A program made the translations under genes and the position numbers. Below are positions 15,312 to 24,366 of a stretch of 38,173 bases of DNA, one piece after another. The stretch is from Albidovulum sp. (lineage in GTDB: Bacteria; Pseudomonadota; Alphaproteobacteria; Rhodobacterales; Rhodobacteraceae), in the NCBI GenBank assembly GCA_030837825.1, contig JAUQYB010000088.1, positions 1 through 38,173 on the forward strand, read 5' to 3'. The notes beneath the pieces are model-generated. The model ran no database searches. It worked only from the letters and a program-made list of their open reading frames with translations, and had not been told where the DNA came from. The number at the start of each line of letters is the position of its first letter. Position 1 is the stretch's first letter.

Positions 15312-18300
15312 CGATCGCGATCCTCCTGAAGGGGCCGGGCCCGAAACTCTCCGAAAGCTGGGCCACATGGATTTCAAACGGCAAGGCGACCGCATCGGCC
15401 GCCTGCATCCCGGCGGGATAGGTCCAGAACGGCTGGCCGACGGTGACCTCGCGCCGCACCGCGGTTCCCTGCATGACGCGGAGGACATAGGCCTCTGCGG
15501 CCTCGCCAAGCGGCACCTCGACGCCGGACCAGTTGTCACCGTCAACCCGCGTCCGGCGAATCCATCGCAGATCAAGGTCGCCCGCGCCGCTGCGTCTCGC
15601 CCTCAGATGTGCCGGCGAATACGGACGAAGCCCGATACCGGCGAAAGCCTCGACGCGGTGCAGGTAGGACGGATCGTCATAGCCCCGCTGCGACGGGCCG
15701 ATCCGGTAGTGCCGCGAAAGGTCACGTTCGGAAGCGGCCAGGTCGATCTGCTTCGGCGCCCCGTTCATCAGCACGACGTAGCTGCCCGCGGGCCAGCCGG
15801 CAGGCGCGACGGCATCGGTTCCCGCCTGTCCCCGCAGCCGTTGCGTCAGGTCGTAGACCCCTGGCGCGACCAGCGCCGCGCCGGCGAACTGGAACAGCTC
15901 CCAGTTTGCCGCACTGCCGTCCCCGACGGCCATCAGGTTGGCGCCGTTCAGAAGCTGCTCCGCCCCGACCGCGACCAGCGCGCCGCTCACCTTCACCCGC
16001 AAGGCAGGCCCGCGGTCCCATAGGCCGGGCGCCGCAGCCGCCAATGCCGTCTGCGTCCGCCCGATCACCGACCGCGCGGCGACGAGCTTGTTCAGCGCAT
16101 AGCCCGCGTCGCTGTCGGCGGAATACACCGCCGCCGATCCCGGCCAGGGCGTCGCCGTCACCGCCAGATGCGGCTGGTGCGGCACCTCGGTCCCGCGCAT
16201 CAGCGGCAGGTCGAGAAACAGCGGAAAGACCGGCACCGGAGCGGCGAAGGTGCGCGGCGTCACCCGCTCCTCGGCCTCGTCCGATGGATCGTAGACCGCG
16301 GGCTCGACCCGCACCGCCTCTATCGCCACGGCGCCCGCCTGCTCCACCCGGTCGATCCGGTAGAGCCCGCCGCCGACCGCCGCCACATCACCCGCGCCGA
16401 GGTGCCCCAGCGACGGCGGCAGCGCGAAGCGCGCGCCGTCGCGCGACACCCGCGCCTCGGCCAGCCAGCGCTCGACGATCCGCTGCCCCTCGCTTCTGGT
16501 CAGCGCCAGCGACAGTTCCGACTGCGCCACTCCGCGGGTCTCCTCGTCGGGAAAGATCGCCTCAACCGCGCGCGCCTCGTAGTCTCCCTCCGCCTCTACA
16601 TAGGACAGCCGCACCCGCCCGGCGATCTCGGCCACGGATGCGCGCGCGGTCTCGACCCAACCGTCTGTCTCCTCGCCCACGGCAAGCTGGTCCGGCCCGA
16701 TCGTCGCCTGCGCGCGCCCGTCGCGCATCCGGAACCGCAGCACCCCATCGCGCTCGGCCACGTCGAACCCATAGGCCAGCATCAGGGGTTGAAGCGCCGC
16801 GCGGGCGCTCCCCCCGTCGCCCACCGAATAGCCGCGCACGATGCCGTGCAGGCTGCGCACGTCGATCTCCGAAACCCCCGACCGCCCGCAGATTTCCGCC
16901 ACCACGCTCGACAGCGGCTGGGCCGAGACCCGCCCGGTGATCCAGTGCCCGCGCGGATAGTTGTCGCCGTCCGCCCAGATCTCGACATTCGCCGGAAACT
17001 GCGGAAAGGGCCGCGCGTCCCAGGCCCAGACATGGGCGCGGTCCATGTCCACCATCGGCCCGCCGTATTCGCTCGAAACCGGGTTGTTTGCCGGATCGCG
17101 CCATTGGTCGATCATCGCCCGCAGATACTGCATCTGGATCAGATCGTCGCGCCGCCCGCTCGAATAGTTGGGCAGGACCGATTCCGACGACTTCGGGTCG
17201 AGGAACTTGTTTGGCTCGTTGGTGCCCTTGTCGATCGCCGCGCAGCCGAATTCGGTGAACCAGACCGGCTTCGACTGCGGCACCCAGGGGCTCTGCGCGC
17301 CCTTCATGCCACCGATCCGGTCGTGATGGGGGTTTTCCCACCACGACCGGATGTCCTTCACCCGCCAGACCCAGGGCTCGCCATAGGCGCCGTCCTCGAT
17401 CGGCGTGCGAATCTGCGCGTCCCGATGGGACGCACTCGAATAGAACCAGTCGTAGCCCTCGCCGCCGGCGACGTTCGCTTTCAGGTAGTCGAGGTTGTAG
17501 ATCGACCCCCAGCGCGCATCCGCATGGTCCTGCCCGTCACGCCAGTCGGACAGCGGCATGTAGTTGTCGATGCCGACGAAGTCGATCGCGTCGTCCGCCC
17601 AGAGCGCGTCGAGGTGATAGCGCAGGTCGCCCTCCGGCGTCTGGTAGCCGAAATATTCCGACCAGTCGGCGGCGTAGCCGATCTTCGTGCCCGCCCCGAG
17701 GATCGCGCGCACCTCGGCCGCCAGCGCCCTGAGCGCCGCCACCGCCGGAAAGCCGTCCCCCGCCCCGCGGACCTGCGTCAGCCCGCGCATCTCGGACCCG
17801 ATGCAGAAGGCATCGACCCCGCCTGCTGCGGCACAGAGATGGGCGTAGTGCAGAATGAACCGGCGGTAGGACCATTCTGCCGGGCCGGTGTAGCTCACGG
17901 TTTTGCCGTTCACGGTGAAATCCCCCGGCGCAGCGGTGCCGAAGAAGGCTGCGACCTCTGCCGCCGCCGCCGCGGTCCGGTCCGGCGTGCCCGCCCGCCC
18001 CGGCGCGGCCGACAGCGTGATCCGGCCCCGCCACGGCAGCACCGGCTGGCCGGCGGCCCCGGTCCAGGGATCGGGCAGACCGTTCCCCGCCATCTGCTCC
18101 ATCAGGATGAACGGGTAGAAGACGACGTGCTTGCCCTCGGCCCTCACGGCCGCGATCGCCTCCACCACCGACCCGTCTGCCGGCGTGCCGCCATAGACCG
18201 GCCGGCCGGCGTCGCGGATCACCTCCTCGGCCGCAGACCGCGCAATGCCGCCCGCCCGCCAGGGCATCGCCACGCCGTCGAAACCCTTGTCCTCGACCTT

Positions 18301-19203
18301 GGGCTTCAGTTGGCACTCCGCGCAGCGCAGGTCGTCCGCGAACCAGGACACGACGAGCGAGACCGAGCCGCAGCCCGGCAGCTCCTCCGCCAGCGTCTCC
18401 AGCGAGACGGCGAAGTCTGTCTTGCCGGCGGGGGAATGGATGTTGGCCGACCGGTTCTCGCCCGGCCCGGTCGAGTAGTGGACCGGCGTGGTTGCCAGCG
18501 TGTATTCCCCGGTTCCGGGAATCATCGCCACGCCGCCGACACCGCGCACCAGATCGGCCGCCACGTCGATCTGCGGCCCCTGCGCAGGGCGCAGAACCTC
18601 GAAGGAAAACTGCGGAACCCGGTTGCCGAACTGCCCAAGCGGCAGGCCCTCGAAGACGACATAAGCGATGCCGCGATAGGCCGGCACCTGCCCCGCACCC
18701 TCGATCGCCTCCATTTTGGGGTCGGGTACCTGATCATCCGAACCCCGGTAGACGCGCATCGTCACATCGTCGCGCGAAATCTCCACGCCATCGGCCCAGA
18801 TGCGGCCCACGCGTGTGATCTCGCCCTCGCAAAGCGCGACGGCAAGACTCACCGTATAGGAATATTCCGTCACCTTCGGCGTCGACGGCGCCCCCTTCCC
18901 GCCGCCGCCCGAAGTCGTCGCCGTCTCAAGGAAGCGCGAGGCCCAGATCACCTGACCCGACACGCGCATCCGCCCCCAGACCTGGGCCACGGGCGCCCCT
19001 TCCGAAGCACCCGTCAGGCGAAACCGGTCGATCCTCCCGGTCTCGACCGGCTGCGAACCCTGGCCCATCAGCCGCTGATCGATGACCCGGCCCAGGGTCG
19101 CGCCAACCGCGCGTCCGATCACCGCGCCCGACAGGCCGAGGACCGAGCCGCCGAACCCCGCGCCGATCGAGGCGCCAACGGCCGAAAGCAGAATGGTGGC
19201 CAT
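15304..19203 (-). CDS. GTA baseplate megatron protein with TIM-barrel domain (gp15)
   Basis: A 1299-residue protein, the largest of the GTA cluster. The N-terminus (about 5-45) is a glycine-rich hydrophobic segment. A TIM-barrel glycoside-hydrolase-like domain occupies the middle, with two acidic candidates, E471 in I-G-S-E-M-R and E651 in W-F-T-E-F-G. The C-terminal half resembles phage tail hub/host-specificity proteins and ends in a beta-rich domain. In RcGTA the homologue caps the baseplate and contacts the recipient surface. It follows the peptidase gene by 12 bp. The reading frame is intact over its full length, which indicates selection for function. Confidence 0.95.
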   Translation of the reverse strand: MATILLSAVGASIGAGFGGSVLGLSGAVIGRAVGATLGRVIDQRLMGQGSQPVETGRIDRFRLTGASEGAPVAQVWGRMRVSGQVIWASRFLETATTSGGGGKGAPSTPKVTEYSYTVSLAVALCEGEITRVGRIWADGVEISRDDVTMRVYRGSDDQVPDPKMEAIEGAGQVPAYRGIAYVVFEGLPLGQFGNRVPQFSFEVLRPAQGPQIDVAADLVRGVGGVAMIPGTGEYTLATTPVHYSTGPGENRSANIHSPAGKTDFAVSLETLAEELPGCGSVSLVVSWFADDLRCAECQLKPKVEDKGFDGVAMPWRAGGIARSAAEEVIRDAGRPVYGGTPADGSVVEAIAAVRAEGKHVVFYPFILMEQMAGNGLPDPWTGAAGQPVLPWRGRITLSAAPGRAGTPDRTAAAAAEVAAFFGTAAPGDFTVNGKTVSYTGPAEWSYRRFILHYAHLCAAAGGVDAFCIGSEMRGLTQVRGAGDGFPAVAALRALAAEVRAILGAGTKIGYAADWSEYFGYQTPEGDLRYHLDALWADDAIDFVGIDNYMPLSDWRDGQDHADARWGSIYNLDYLKANVAGGEGYDWFYSSASHRDAQIRTPIEDGAYGEPWVWRVKDIRSWWENPHHDRIGGMKGAQSPWVPQSKPVWFTEFGCAAIDKGTNEPNKFLDPKSSESVLPNYSSGRRDDLIQMQYLRAMIDQWRDPANNPVSSEYGGPMVDMDRAHVWAWDARPFPQFPANVEIWADGDNYPRGHWITGRVSAQPLSSVVAEICGRSGVSEIDVRSLHGIVRGYSVGDGGSARAALQPLMLAYGFDVAERDGVLRFRMRDGRAQATIGPDQLAVGEETDGWVETARASVAEIAGRVRLSYVEAEGDYEARAVEAIFPDEETRGVAQSELSLALTRSEGQRIVERWLAEARVSRDGARFALPPSLGHLGAGDVAAVGGGLYRIDRVEQAGAVAIEAVRVEPAVYDPSDEAEERVTPRTFAAPVPVFPLFLDLPLMRGTEVPHQPHLAVTATPWPGSAAVYSADSDAGYALNKLVAARSVIGRTQTALAAAAPGLWDRGPALRVKVSGALVAVGAEQLLNGANLMAVGDGSAANWELFQFAGAALVAPGVYDLTQRLRGQAGTDAVAPAGWPAGSYVVLMNGAPKQIDLAASERDLSRHYRIGPSQRGYDDPSYLHRVEAFAGIGLRPYSPAHLRARRSGAGDLDLRWIRRTRVDGDNWSGVEVPLGEAAEAYVLRVMQGTAVRREVTVGQPFWTYPAGMQAADAVALPFEIHVAQLSESFGPGPFRRIAIDV

Positions 19204-19215
19204 GCCGACCCTCCT

Positions 19216-19668
19216 TCAGGGAAACTCGAAACGCGCCACCACGCGGCGCGCCCAAGGCGCGGAAAACGCGCTTTCCACCACGCAATGCCCGGAATAGGCA
19301 TGAATGAATGTCGGGCTGCCGCCCCTCGCTGCGGCAAGCCCCAGGTGCTTGGCAACCGCACCCGCCCGCATCCGGAACAGGATCACGTCGCCCGGCCGCG
19401 CCGGGCCCCGCGGTTCGCGCTCGACCAGATGCCGCCGCGCCGCCTGCCACAGCCGCTCATCCCCCTCGGGCTCGGACCAGTCCAGCGTATAGGCCGGTAC
19501 GGCCTCGGGCTCGGCCCCGTAAAGCTCACGCCAGACGCCGCGCAGGAGCCCCAGGCAATCCGTCCCCGCGCCCCTGGCCGAGGCCTGGTGGCGGTAGGGC
19601 GTCCCGATCCATCCCCGCGCGATCTCGACCGCTCGCTCCCCCGCCGTGCTCGTTCCGGTCGCGTTCAT
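19216..19668 (-). CDS. GTA NlpC/P60 cell-wall peptidase (gp14)
   Basis: A 150-residue NlpC/P60-type cysteine peptidase. The catalytic cysteine lies in G-T-D-C-L-G-L after the G-T-P-Y-R-H-Q-A-S motif, and the histidine is in K-H-L-G-L-A; G-D-V-I-L-F-R-M precedes it, as in the family. It is expected to sit at the tail tip and open the recipient's peptidoglycan. The start at 19668 overlaps the hub gene stop as ATGA. The open frame extends upstream, but that part belongs to the hub gene in another frame. Confidence 0.94.
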   Translation of the reverse strand: MNATGTSTAGERAVEIARGWIGTPYRHQASARGAGTDCLGLLRGVWRELYGAEPEAVPAYTLDWSEPEGDERLWQAARRHLVEREPRGPARPGDVILFRMRAGAVAKHLGLAAARGGSPTFIHAYSGHCVVESAFSAPWARRVVARFEFP

Positions 19669-20558
19669 CCCCGACGGCTCCCGCCGTCGTTGACCGCTGC
19701 CCCCACCGGGTATGACATCAGCCAGTCTTCGCCCGGAATGTCCGGAAAGCCTCGGAAATTGTCGTAGTTCGCGAATTTCAGCCGGCAGGTGTCCGGCCGC
19801 TTGTCGCACCCCGCCTCGATCCGCACCATGTCGCCGGGCTCGGGCGCAATGCCCAACGCCTGCCACAGCTCCACCTCATGGACATCGCCCTCCCGCAACC
19901 GGTCGTTCTTGATCGCCCCGACAAGCCCCGCCGCTCGGCCCGTCCGCACCTCGAACCGGCCCTTCTCGAACCAGCGGTCGTCGTAGCCGGAAAGCCCCGC
20001 AAAGCGGAACACCCGCGCACCCTCGACCTCTTCGACCGCCCGCTCTTCGGCATAGCCGGGCCGGTTCTGGTCGAACCGGCAGCGCCCGTCGCCCAGCACC
20101 GCCGAACAGCGGGCGTGATAGATCAGCCCCTGCGGCTGGTTCAGCCCCTCGGCAAGGCCGCGCAGCTCGGCATTGAACGCACCGCCCTTGCGCAAGACCT
20201 CGCCCAGCGTGCCGCGGAACTGCAAGGCGCGCACGCCGACATCGGCCCAGTTGACGATCCAGCCTCTGACCTCCGCCCCGTCGTAACGCCCGGCGAGAAT
20301 GTCCGCCTCGGTGATCGCGTCCGACTTCAGCGCACCGAAGGCCTCGCTGTTGTCGACCGCAAGGCCCGTCGACTGCTGGATCGCCTTCGCCGTCAGGCCG
20401 GACCCGGCCCGAAAGACGATCCCCTCGAACGCCAGATCACGGTCGTGGTCGGTGAAGCCCAGCACCATCCCGTCCTTCCGCGTCACCGCCAAGCAGCGCG
20501 CCAGCGTCGTCGCCCCGCCGGCCAGATGGTCCTTCAGCGCCTGCGGATAGCCCGTCAC
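19665..20558 (-). CDS. GTA baseplate hub protein, DUF2163 (gp13)
   Basis: A 297-residue DUF2163 / BR0599-type protein. Family-like segments are the N-terminal L-A-G-G-A-T-T-L-A-R-C, F-T-D-H-D-R-D-L, the Y-H-A-R-C-S-A-V-L-G-D-G-R-C segment and the C-terminal C-D-K-R-P-D-T-C with F-R-G-F-P-D-I-P-G-E-D. The paired cysteines match the iron-sulfur-cluster-binding hub described for RcGTA (recalled). The start codon is GTG (20558), in a 4-nt GTGA overlap with the DUF2460 gene. Confidence 0.93.
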   Translation of the reverse strand: MTGYPQALKDHLAGGATTLARCLAVTRKDGMVLGFTDHDRDLAFEGIVFRAGSGLTAKAIQQSTGLAVDNSEAFGALKSDAITEADILAGRYDGAEVRGWIVNWADVGVRALQFRGTLGEVLRKGGAFNAELRGLAEGLNQPQGLIYHARCSAVLGDGRCRFDQNRPGYAEERAVEEVEGARVFRFAGLSGYDDRWFEKGRFEVRTGRAAGLVGAIKNDRLREGDVHEVELWQALGIAPEPGDMVRIEAGCDKRPDTCRLKFANYDNFRGFPDIPGEDWLMSYPVGAAVNDGGSRRG

Positions 20559-21187
20559 AGCCGCACCTCCACCACCGGCACCTGTGGCACGTCGCCGGCC
20601 TGGAACGAGGCGACCGAGACCTCGATGCGGTCGGTGTCGAACCGCACCGGCACGTCGAACTCGAACCCGGCGGTGACCCGCTCGCCGACCGCCGGCGGGC
20701 TTGCGAAACTCACCAGACCGGTCACGGTGTCGACGGTGTAGTGCACGCCTTCCTGCAACTCGTCGCCCTGAAGCCCGATGCGCACCGTCCCAGCCACCGG
20801 CTTGCGGATCACCCGCACCTGCGACGCAGCACCCGACGCGTAGGTCTTCAGCAGTTGATAGCCCGCCATCACCCCGTCGCCCACGCCGATGACCTGGTCG
20901 TCAAACGCCACCGGTGCCGAAGGCCGCGAAGACTTGCAGTCGGCCCAGTCCTTCCAGCGGAAGCCGTGAAGCTGGCCCTGCCGCGCCTCGAAGAAGGCGA
21001 TCAGATCGGCGATGTCGTCGAGGCTCCTCAGCCCCACGCCCGCGTCATAGCGCCGCCGCGCCTCGGCCCAGGGGGTGTTGCGCTCCTCGAACCCGTTGGT
21101 CAGCGCCACCACCTCGGTGCGCCGCTCGGGGCCCCCGACCGAACCGAAACTCAGGTTCGCGGGAAAGCGCACTTCGTGAAATGCCAT
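20555..21187 (-). CDS. GTA distal tail protein, DUF2460 (gp12)
   Basis: A 210-residue DUF2460 protein (TIGR02217 type). The N-terminus F-H-E-V-R-F-P and the central F-E-A-R-Q-G-Q-L-H-G-F-R-W-K-D-W segment are characteristic, and the C-terminal half reads as beta-sandwich strands with F-D-T-D-R-I-E-V. In RcGTA this protein joins the tail tube to the baseplate. An 11-bp gap separates it from the tape measure gene, and it overlaps the hub gene by 4 nt. Confidence 0.94.
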   Translation of the reverse strand: MAFHEVRFPANLSFGSVGGPERRTEVVALTNGFEERNTPWAEARRRYDAGVGLRSLDDIADLIAFFEARQGQLHGFRWKDWADCKSSRPSAPVAFDDQVIGVGDGVMAGYQLLKTYASGAASQVRVIRKPVAGTVRIGLQGDELQEGVHYTVDTVTGLVSFASPPAVGERVTAGFEFDVPVRFDTDRIEVSVASFQAGDVPQVPVVEVRL

Positions 21188-21198
21188 TGTCTCGCTCC

Positions 21199-21879
21199 TC
21201 AGCGGTTCCTGTCGCCGCGCGCCAGCGCGCGCGCCATCTGCGCGGCAATCTGGCTCTGGCTGCGGGCAAAGCCCTGCACATCGGGCGTCGTCACGTTCAT
21301 CACGATGCTCACCGGCCGCCCGCCGCCCTGCGTCTGCACGCCAAGCCGGCCGTCCGCACCGCGTGCCAGCGGCATGATCGCCTCTGGCCCTGCCTCGCCC
21401 ATCAGCCCGCGCCCGTTCCGCATCGGGAAGGTCGTAGGCGAGGACACTACCCCGCCGCGGGCAAAGGGCATCACCCGGCCCTGGGCAAAACTCCCTCCCT
21501 TCTCGAATGGGAAAAGCCCGCTCAGAACCCCGTTCATGCCGCCCGCGATGGCGCCCCCCAGCGCCTCCTGCACCGGCTTCATCGCGACGTTGTAGACGCT
21601 TGCCGCCATCGACTGCGCCACCTGCCTGAGCGCATCAGACAGCTTCATCCCGTCGAACACCAACCCGTCGAAGGCGCGCCTGAGCCCGCCGCCGATGCTC
21701 TTGGACAGCGTGTTCACCTCGCGGCCGGTGAAGGTCATGCTTTCCCGCATCCGGCCAAGCTCCGCATCGAACGCGGCCGCCATCACCTGAGCCCCGCCAA
21801 GGCTGGCCTCGAGCGCCGCCGCCTGCGTGGCAAACCCCTCGATCCCGCCGGCGCCGTCCAGTCCGTCCGTCACTGCCAT
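21199..21879 (-). CDS. GTA tail tape measure protein (gp11)
   Basis: A short (226 aa) tape measure protein, consistent with the short GTA tail. Residues from about 15 to 60 are helical; a hydrophobic/amphipathic segment follows (S-K-S-I-G-G-G-L-R-R-A-F); the C-terminal half holds F-E-K-G-G-S-F-A-Q-G-R, F-A-R-G-G-V-V and M-G-E-A-G-P-E-A-I-M-P-L, typical of tape measure C-termini. The start is MAVTDGLDG at 21879, 1 nt after the upstream small gene's stop; the longer open frame overlaps that gene and is not used. Confidence 0.92.
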   Translation of the reverse strand: MAVTDGLDGAGGIEGFATQAAALEASLGGAQVMAAAFDAELGRMRESMTFTGREVNTLSKSIGGGLRRAFDGLVFDGMKLSDALRQVAQSMAASVYNVAMKPVQEALGGAIAGGMNGVLSGLFPFEKGGSFAQGRVMPFARGGVVSSPTTFPMRNGRGLMGEAGPEAIMPLARGADGRLGVQTQGGGRPVSIVMNVTTPDVQGFARSQSQIAAQMARALARGDRNR

Positions 21880-21880
21880 G

Positions 21881-22087
21881 TCAATCTTCCTTCGTCCGTT
21901 CGGGCACCCCGTCGGGCCAGGCCCGCGCCAGTTCCGCAAGCCGGGCCCGGTCCAGCGGCGGCACCGCCTGCGGATCGCCCAGCATCAGCACAAGTTCCGC
22001 CGGCGTCAGCCGCCAGAACTCCGCCGGCGTCAGCCCAAGCCGCCCCAGCCCCGCCCGCAGCAGCCCCGGCCAGTCGAGCCCGCTCAT
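21881..22087 (-). CDS. GTA small tail assembly protein (gp10.1, rcc01693 type)
   Basis: A 68-residue protein with L-T-P-A-E-F-W-R-L-T-P-A-E-L, the pattern of the RcGTA rcc01693 / TIGR02216 family. These are thought to be tail assembly chaperones that pair with the preceding gene product and are absent from the mature particle. ATGA overlap with the gene before it and a 1-nt gap to the tape measure gene show tight coupling. In long-tailed phages a frameshift often joins two chaperone frames here; I saw no obvious slippery run at 22084-22090, and here there are two separate start codons. Confidence 0.9.
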   Translation of the reverse strand: MSGLDWPGLLRAGLGRLGLTPAEFWRLTPAELVLMLGDPQAVPPLDRARLAELARAWPDGVPERTKED

Positions 22088-22404
22088 CCTGCGTCCGGCA
22101 CCGTGAAGGCGCGCGCCAGAAGCGCCGCTGCCGTCCGCGCCGCCGCCACCGGCCCGCCGCCGATCTCGACCTTCAGCAGGTCGGCCGCCGTCCCCTGCCA
22201 GCCGCCGCCGCGCAGGCCCGCGACGATCAGCATCAGCACGTCGCGGGTGGAAAACCGCCCCGCCTCGAACCGCTCCACCAGTTCGATCAGCGTTCCCGTG
22301 CCAAGCGCCGCCTCAAGCTCCGCCAGCGCGCCCAGCGTCAGCTTCGCCACGTGGCGCCGGCCGTCGAGCGTGACCTCGACCTCTCCCGCCCAGGGGTTGG
22401 CCAT
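22084..22404 (-). CDS. GTA family protein, tail assembly chaperone (gp10)
   Basis: A 106-residue protein of the GTA-specific Phage_TAC type. Recognisable segments are G-E-V-E-V-T-L-D-G-R-R-H-V-A-K-L-T-L-G-A-L-A-E-L-E and an alanine-rich helical C-terminus. It starts directly at the tail tube stop (TGATG, 1-nt overlap) and overlaps the following small gene by 4 nt. It probably guards the tape measure protein during tail assembly. Confidence 0.9.
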   Translation of the reverse strand: MANPWAGEVEVTLDGRRHVAKLTLGALAELEAALGTGTLIELVERFEAGRFSTRDVLMLIVAGLRGGGWQGTAADLLKVEIGGGPVAAARTAAALLARAFTVPDAG

Positions 22405-22817
22405 CAGATCGCCGTGAAGCTCAACGCCCCGGCCGAGGCGAGCGACAGCTCGTAGGTCGCCTCGCCGTTGTAGCTGCCGGCGTATTCGATCGCAGTGATC
22501 TGGAACGGCCCCTCGACGATGCCGAAATCCGGGATGATCACCTGGAACCGCTCCACCGTCCCGGCGAAGAAGATCGCCCGCGCCCGCTCGTCGGTGGCGC
22601 TGTCAACAAAGACGCCCGAGCCCGAGACGCTGGCCGAACGCACCCCGGCACCGCCCAGAAGCTCGCGCCAGCCGCCCTGGCTCTCGAGGCTTGTCACATC
22701 CACCGTCTCGGCGTTGAAGCTGATCCGCGTCGCCCTCAGCCCGGCGATCGTGGTGAACTGCCCGCCCCCCGTCAGGTCGAGCTTGACCAGAAGGTCCTTG
22801 CCGTTCTGCGCAGCCAT
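22404..22817 (-). CDS. GTA major tail tube protein, TP901-1 type (gp9)
   Basis: A 137-residue major tail protein. The N-terminus A-A-Q-N-G-K-D-L-L-V-K-L, the central R-I-S-F-N-A-E-T-V-D-V-T-S and the pattern G-G-W-R-E-L-L match phage TP901-1-like tube proteins; hexamer rings of it form the DNA channel. GGAGA lies 6 nt before the ATG at 22817, supporting that start over the ATG two codons earlier. An 88-bp gap separates it from the preceding DUF3168 gene, the largest in the tail module. Confidence 0.93.
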   Translation of the reverse strand: MAAQNGKDLLVKLDLTGGGQFTTIAGLRATRISFNAETVDVTSLESQGGWRELLGGAGVRSASVSGSGVFVDSATDERARAIFFAGTVERFQVIIPDFGIVEGPFQITAIEYAGSYNGEATYELSLASAGALSFTAI

Positions 22818-22905
22818 GTCCATTCTCCGATTTCTGCTGGAAACGGGGCTCCCGTGCAGAACAGGCGCCCGCATATGTTCGATATTGTAAAGCTGTAAGT
22901 TGCCG

Positions 22906-23313
22906 TCAGTCCTCGATCCGAGCCCGGAAGGTCAGGTCGATCCGCCGCGTGTCGGCTTTCTCGACCCGCCGCGCGCGCGCCTTCAGGAACCACAGGCCCA
23001 CCAGCCGCCCCCGCCCCAGCACCAAGGTCGCCCCGGTCAACGCGTCCGACACCGCCGCCGCCGCCGCCTTTGCGGTCTGGAAGCCCGCCTGATCGGTCAC
23101 GACCGAGACAACGAATTCGTGAAACGCCCCCCGGCCCACCTGGTCGGAGGCGTCCCGCACGTCCTCCGGGCCGATCGAGACATAGGTTCCCGTCACCGTC
23201 CCCGGCGGCGCCGAATCGTAGATCGCGCCTGCGACCAGCGCGTCGAGCGCGCTGTCGGCCATCAGCCGCTGATAGATCGCCGCCTGCAGGGCGGCCGCCG
23301 CTCCGTAACTCAT
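22906..23313 (-). CDS. GTA tail terminator protein, DUF3168 (gp8)
   Basis: A 135-residue DUF3168 protein. The start A-L-Q-A-A-I-Y-Q-R-L, then G-T-Y-V-S-I-G-P-E-D-V and the C-terminal T-R-R-I-D-L-T-F-R-A-R are family-like. In RcGTA the equivalent forms the ring that ends tail polymerisation and joins it to the head completion proteins. ATGA overlap with the stopper gene. Confidence 0.92.
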   Translation of the reverse strand: MSYGAAAALQAAIYQRLMADSALDALVAGAIYDSAPPGTVTGTYVSIGPEDVRDASDQVGRGAFHEFVVSVVTDQAGFQTAKAAAAAVSDALTGATLVLGRGRLVGLWFLKARARRVEKADTRRIDLTFRARIED

Positions 23314-23648
23314 GCCAGCACCTCCTCCTGCGCGAAGCAGGTCAGGTAATGCCCCTCCGCGTCCTCCTCGGCGACGGCGGTGATGCGAAACACCCGTGCG
23401 CCGTCGCGAAGACGCTGCTCGGGTTTCGGCCGCGACGGCGCCCCCTGCGGCGCCGCCCGCACGGTGATCCGGTAGGGCACGGACGACAGCGTGACGAACT
23501 CGCCCGCCCGCTCGCGCCCGGCGCCAGCCTCGACCCGCGCCCAGACCACGCCGAGCGCAACCCAGGTCAGCCCGTGTCCGCCCGCCCCGTCCGCCACCCG
23601 CTGCGCCTCCTCCAGCACCAGCCTGCGATTGAGTCGCGGCGCGGTCAT
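23310..23648 (-). CDS. GTA head closure (stopper) protein (gp7)
   Basis: A 112-residue head-tail joining protein of the SPP1 gp16-like class. It opens L-N-R-R-L-V-L-E-E and contains W-V-A-L-G-V-V-W-A-R-V-E and F-R-I-T-A-V-A-E-E-D, typical of this family. The start is at 23648, in ATGA overlap with the adaptor gene; the open frame continues upstream, but that region is the adaptor gene in another frame. Confidence 0.92.
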   Translation of the reverse strand: MTAPRLNRRLVLEEAQRVADGAGGHGLTWVALGVVWARVEAGAGRERAGEFVTLSSVPYRITVRAAPQGAPSRPKPEQRLRDGARVFRITAVAEEDAEGHYLTCFAQEEVLA

Positions 23649-24241
23649 GCCGAACCTCCGCCCAGCACCCGCACCGTCCGCCACCGCTCGATCAGCGCCA
23701 TGACGCCGAAGGGCATAGCCTGCGGCGCGCCACCCTCGTGGCGGAACTCGTGGTAATGCGCGGCCAGCAGGAACAGCGACTGCGCCAGGTCGGCCGGCAC
23801 ATCCGCCCAGGCCGCTCCGAACCCGGCGGTGAACACCACCTCGACTGTGCCGCCGACCGGAATCCCCGGCAGAAGCGCGCCCGCCGCGACGATCTTCGGC
23901 CGCTGCGCATCCCGCACCAGCCGGTAGCGGCCCGCGTCGATCACCTCCGCCGCGCCCGTCCGGTCCCTCACCGTGACCGAGGCCACCGCGCTCACCGGCG
24001 CCATCGGCAAGGCCTGCGCGTCGGGCCAGCGCCACCCCTGAAGCTCCAGCAGGAAATCCCGCGCGATCAGCGCCTTGCCGATCCGTCCCTCGATCGCAGC
24101 GATCGCCGCCCGCAGATAGCCCTCGACCAGCGCATCCTGCGCCCCGTCGTCGGCAAAGCCGGTGCCGAGCCGCAGATGGTCCTTGAATTCCGCCACCGGC
24201 AAGGCCGCCAGCGGCACCGCCGTCACTTCGCTCAGCATCAT
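23645..24241 (-). CDS. GTA head-tail connector (adaptor) protein (gp6)
   Basis: A 198-residue adaptor protein (head-tail connector, gp6-like). N-terminal helices V-A-E-F-K-D-H-L-R-L and L-R-A-A-I-A-A-I-E-G-R-I-G-K-A-L are the typical DNA-packaging/connector helices, followed by a beta domain with A-D-V-P-A-D-L-A-Q-S-L. GGAGAACGA precedes the double ATG at 24241. A 158-bp gap with a strong hairpin separates it from the major capsid gene. Confidence 0.92.
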   Translation of the reverse strand: MMLSEVTAVPLAALPVAEFKDHLRLGTGFADDGAQDALVEGYLRAAIAAIEGRIGKALIARDFLLELQGWRWPDAQALPMAPVSAVASVTVRDRTGAAEVIDAGRYRLVRDAQRPKIVAAGALLPGIPVGGTVEVVFTAGFGAAWADVPADLAQSLFLLAAHYHEFRHEGGAPQAMPFGVMALIERWRTVRVLGGGSA

Positions 24242-24366
24242 GTTCGTTCTCCGAAAGTCACGCCCTCCCCCCTCGGGGTTCGGGCGCGGGCCGGCGCCCC
24301 GCATTGCTCGGACGGAGGGAGCAGCTAGACAACACGGGGGGTATGGGCGACCCGCGCCCGGGCGGC

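Noticed and set aside
16168..19767. Very long plus-strand open frame (1199 codons) opposite the GTA tail genes
   Set aside because: It is antisense to the megatron and peptidase genes, has arginine/proline/histidine-rich shadow composition and no recognisable motif. High GC makes such frames common.
22084..22090. Programmed frameshift between the two tail chaperone genes, as in long-tailed phages
   Set aside because: The junction has a plain ATGA start-stop overlap and no slippery run of the X-XXY-YYZ type.
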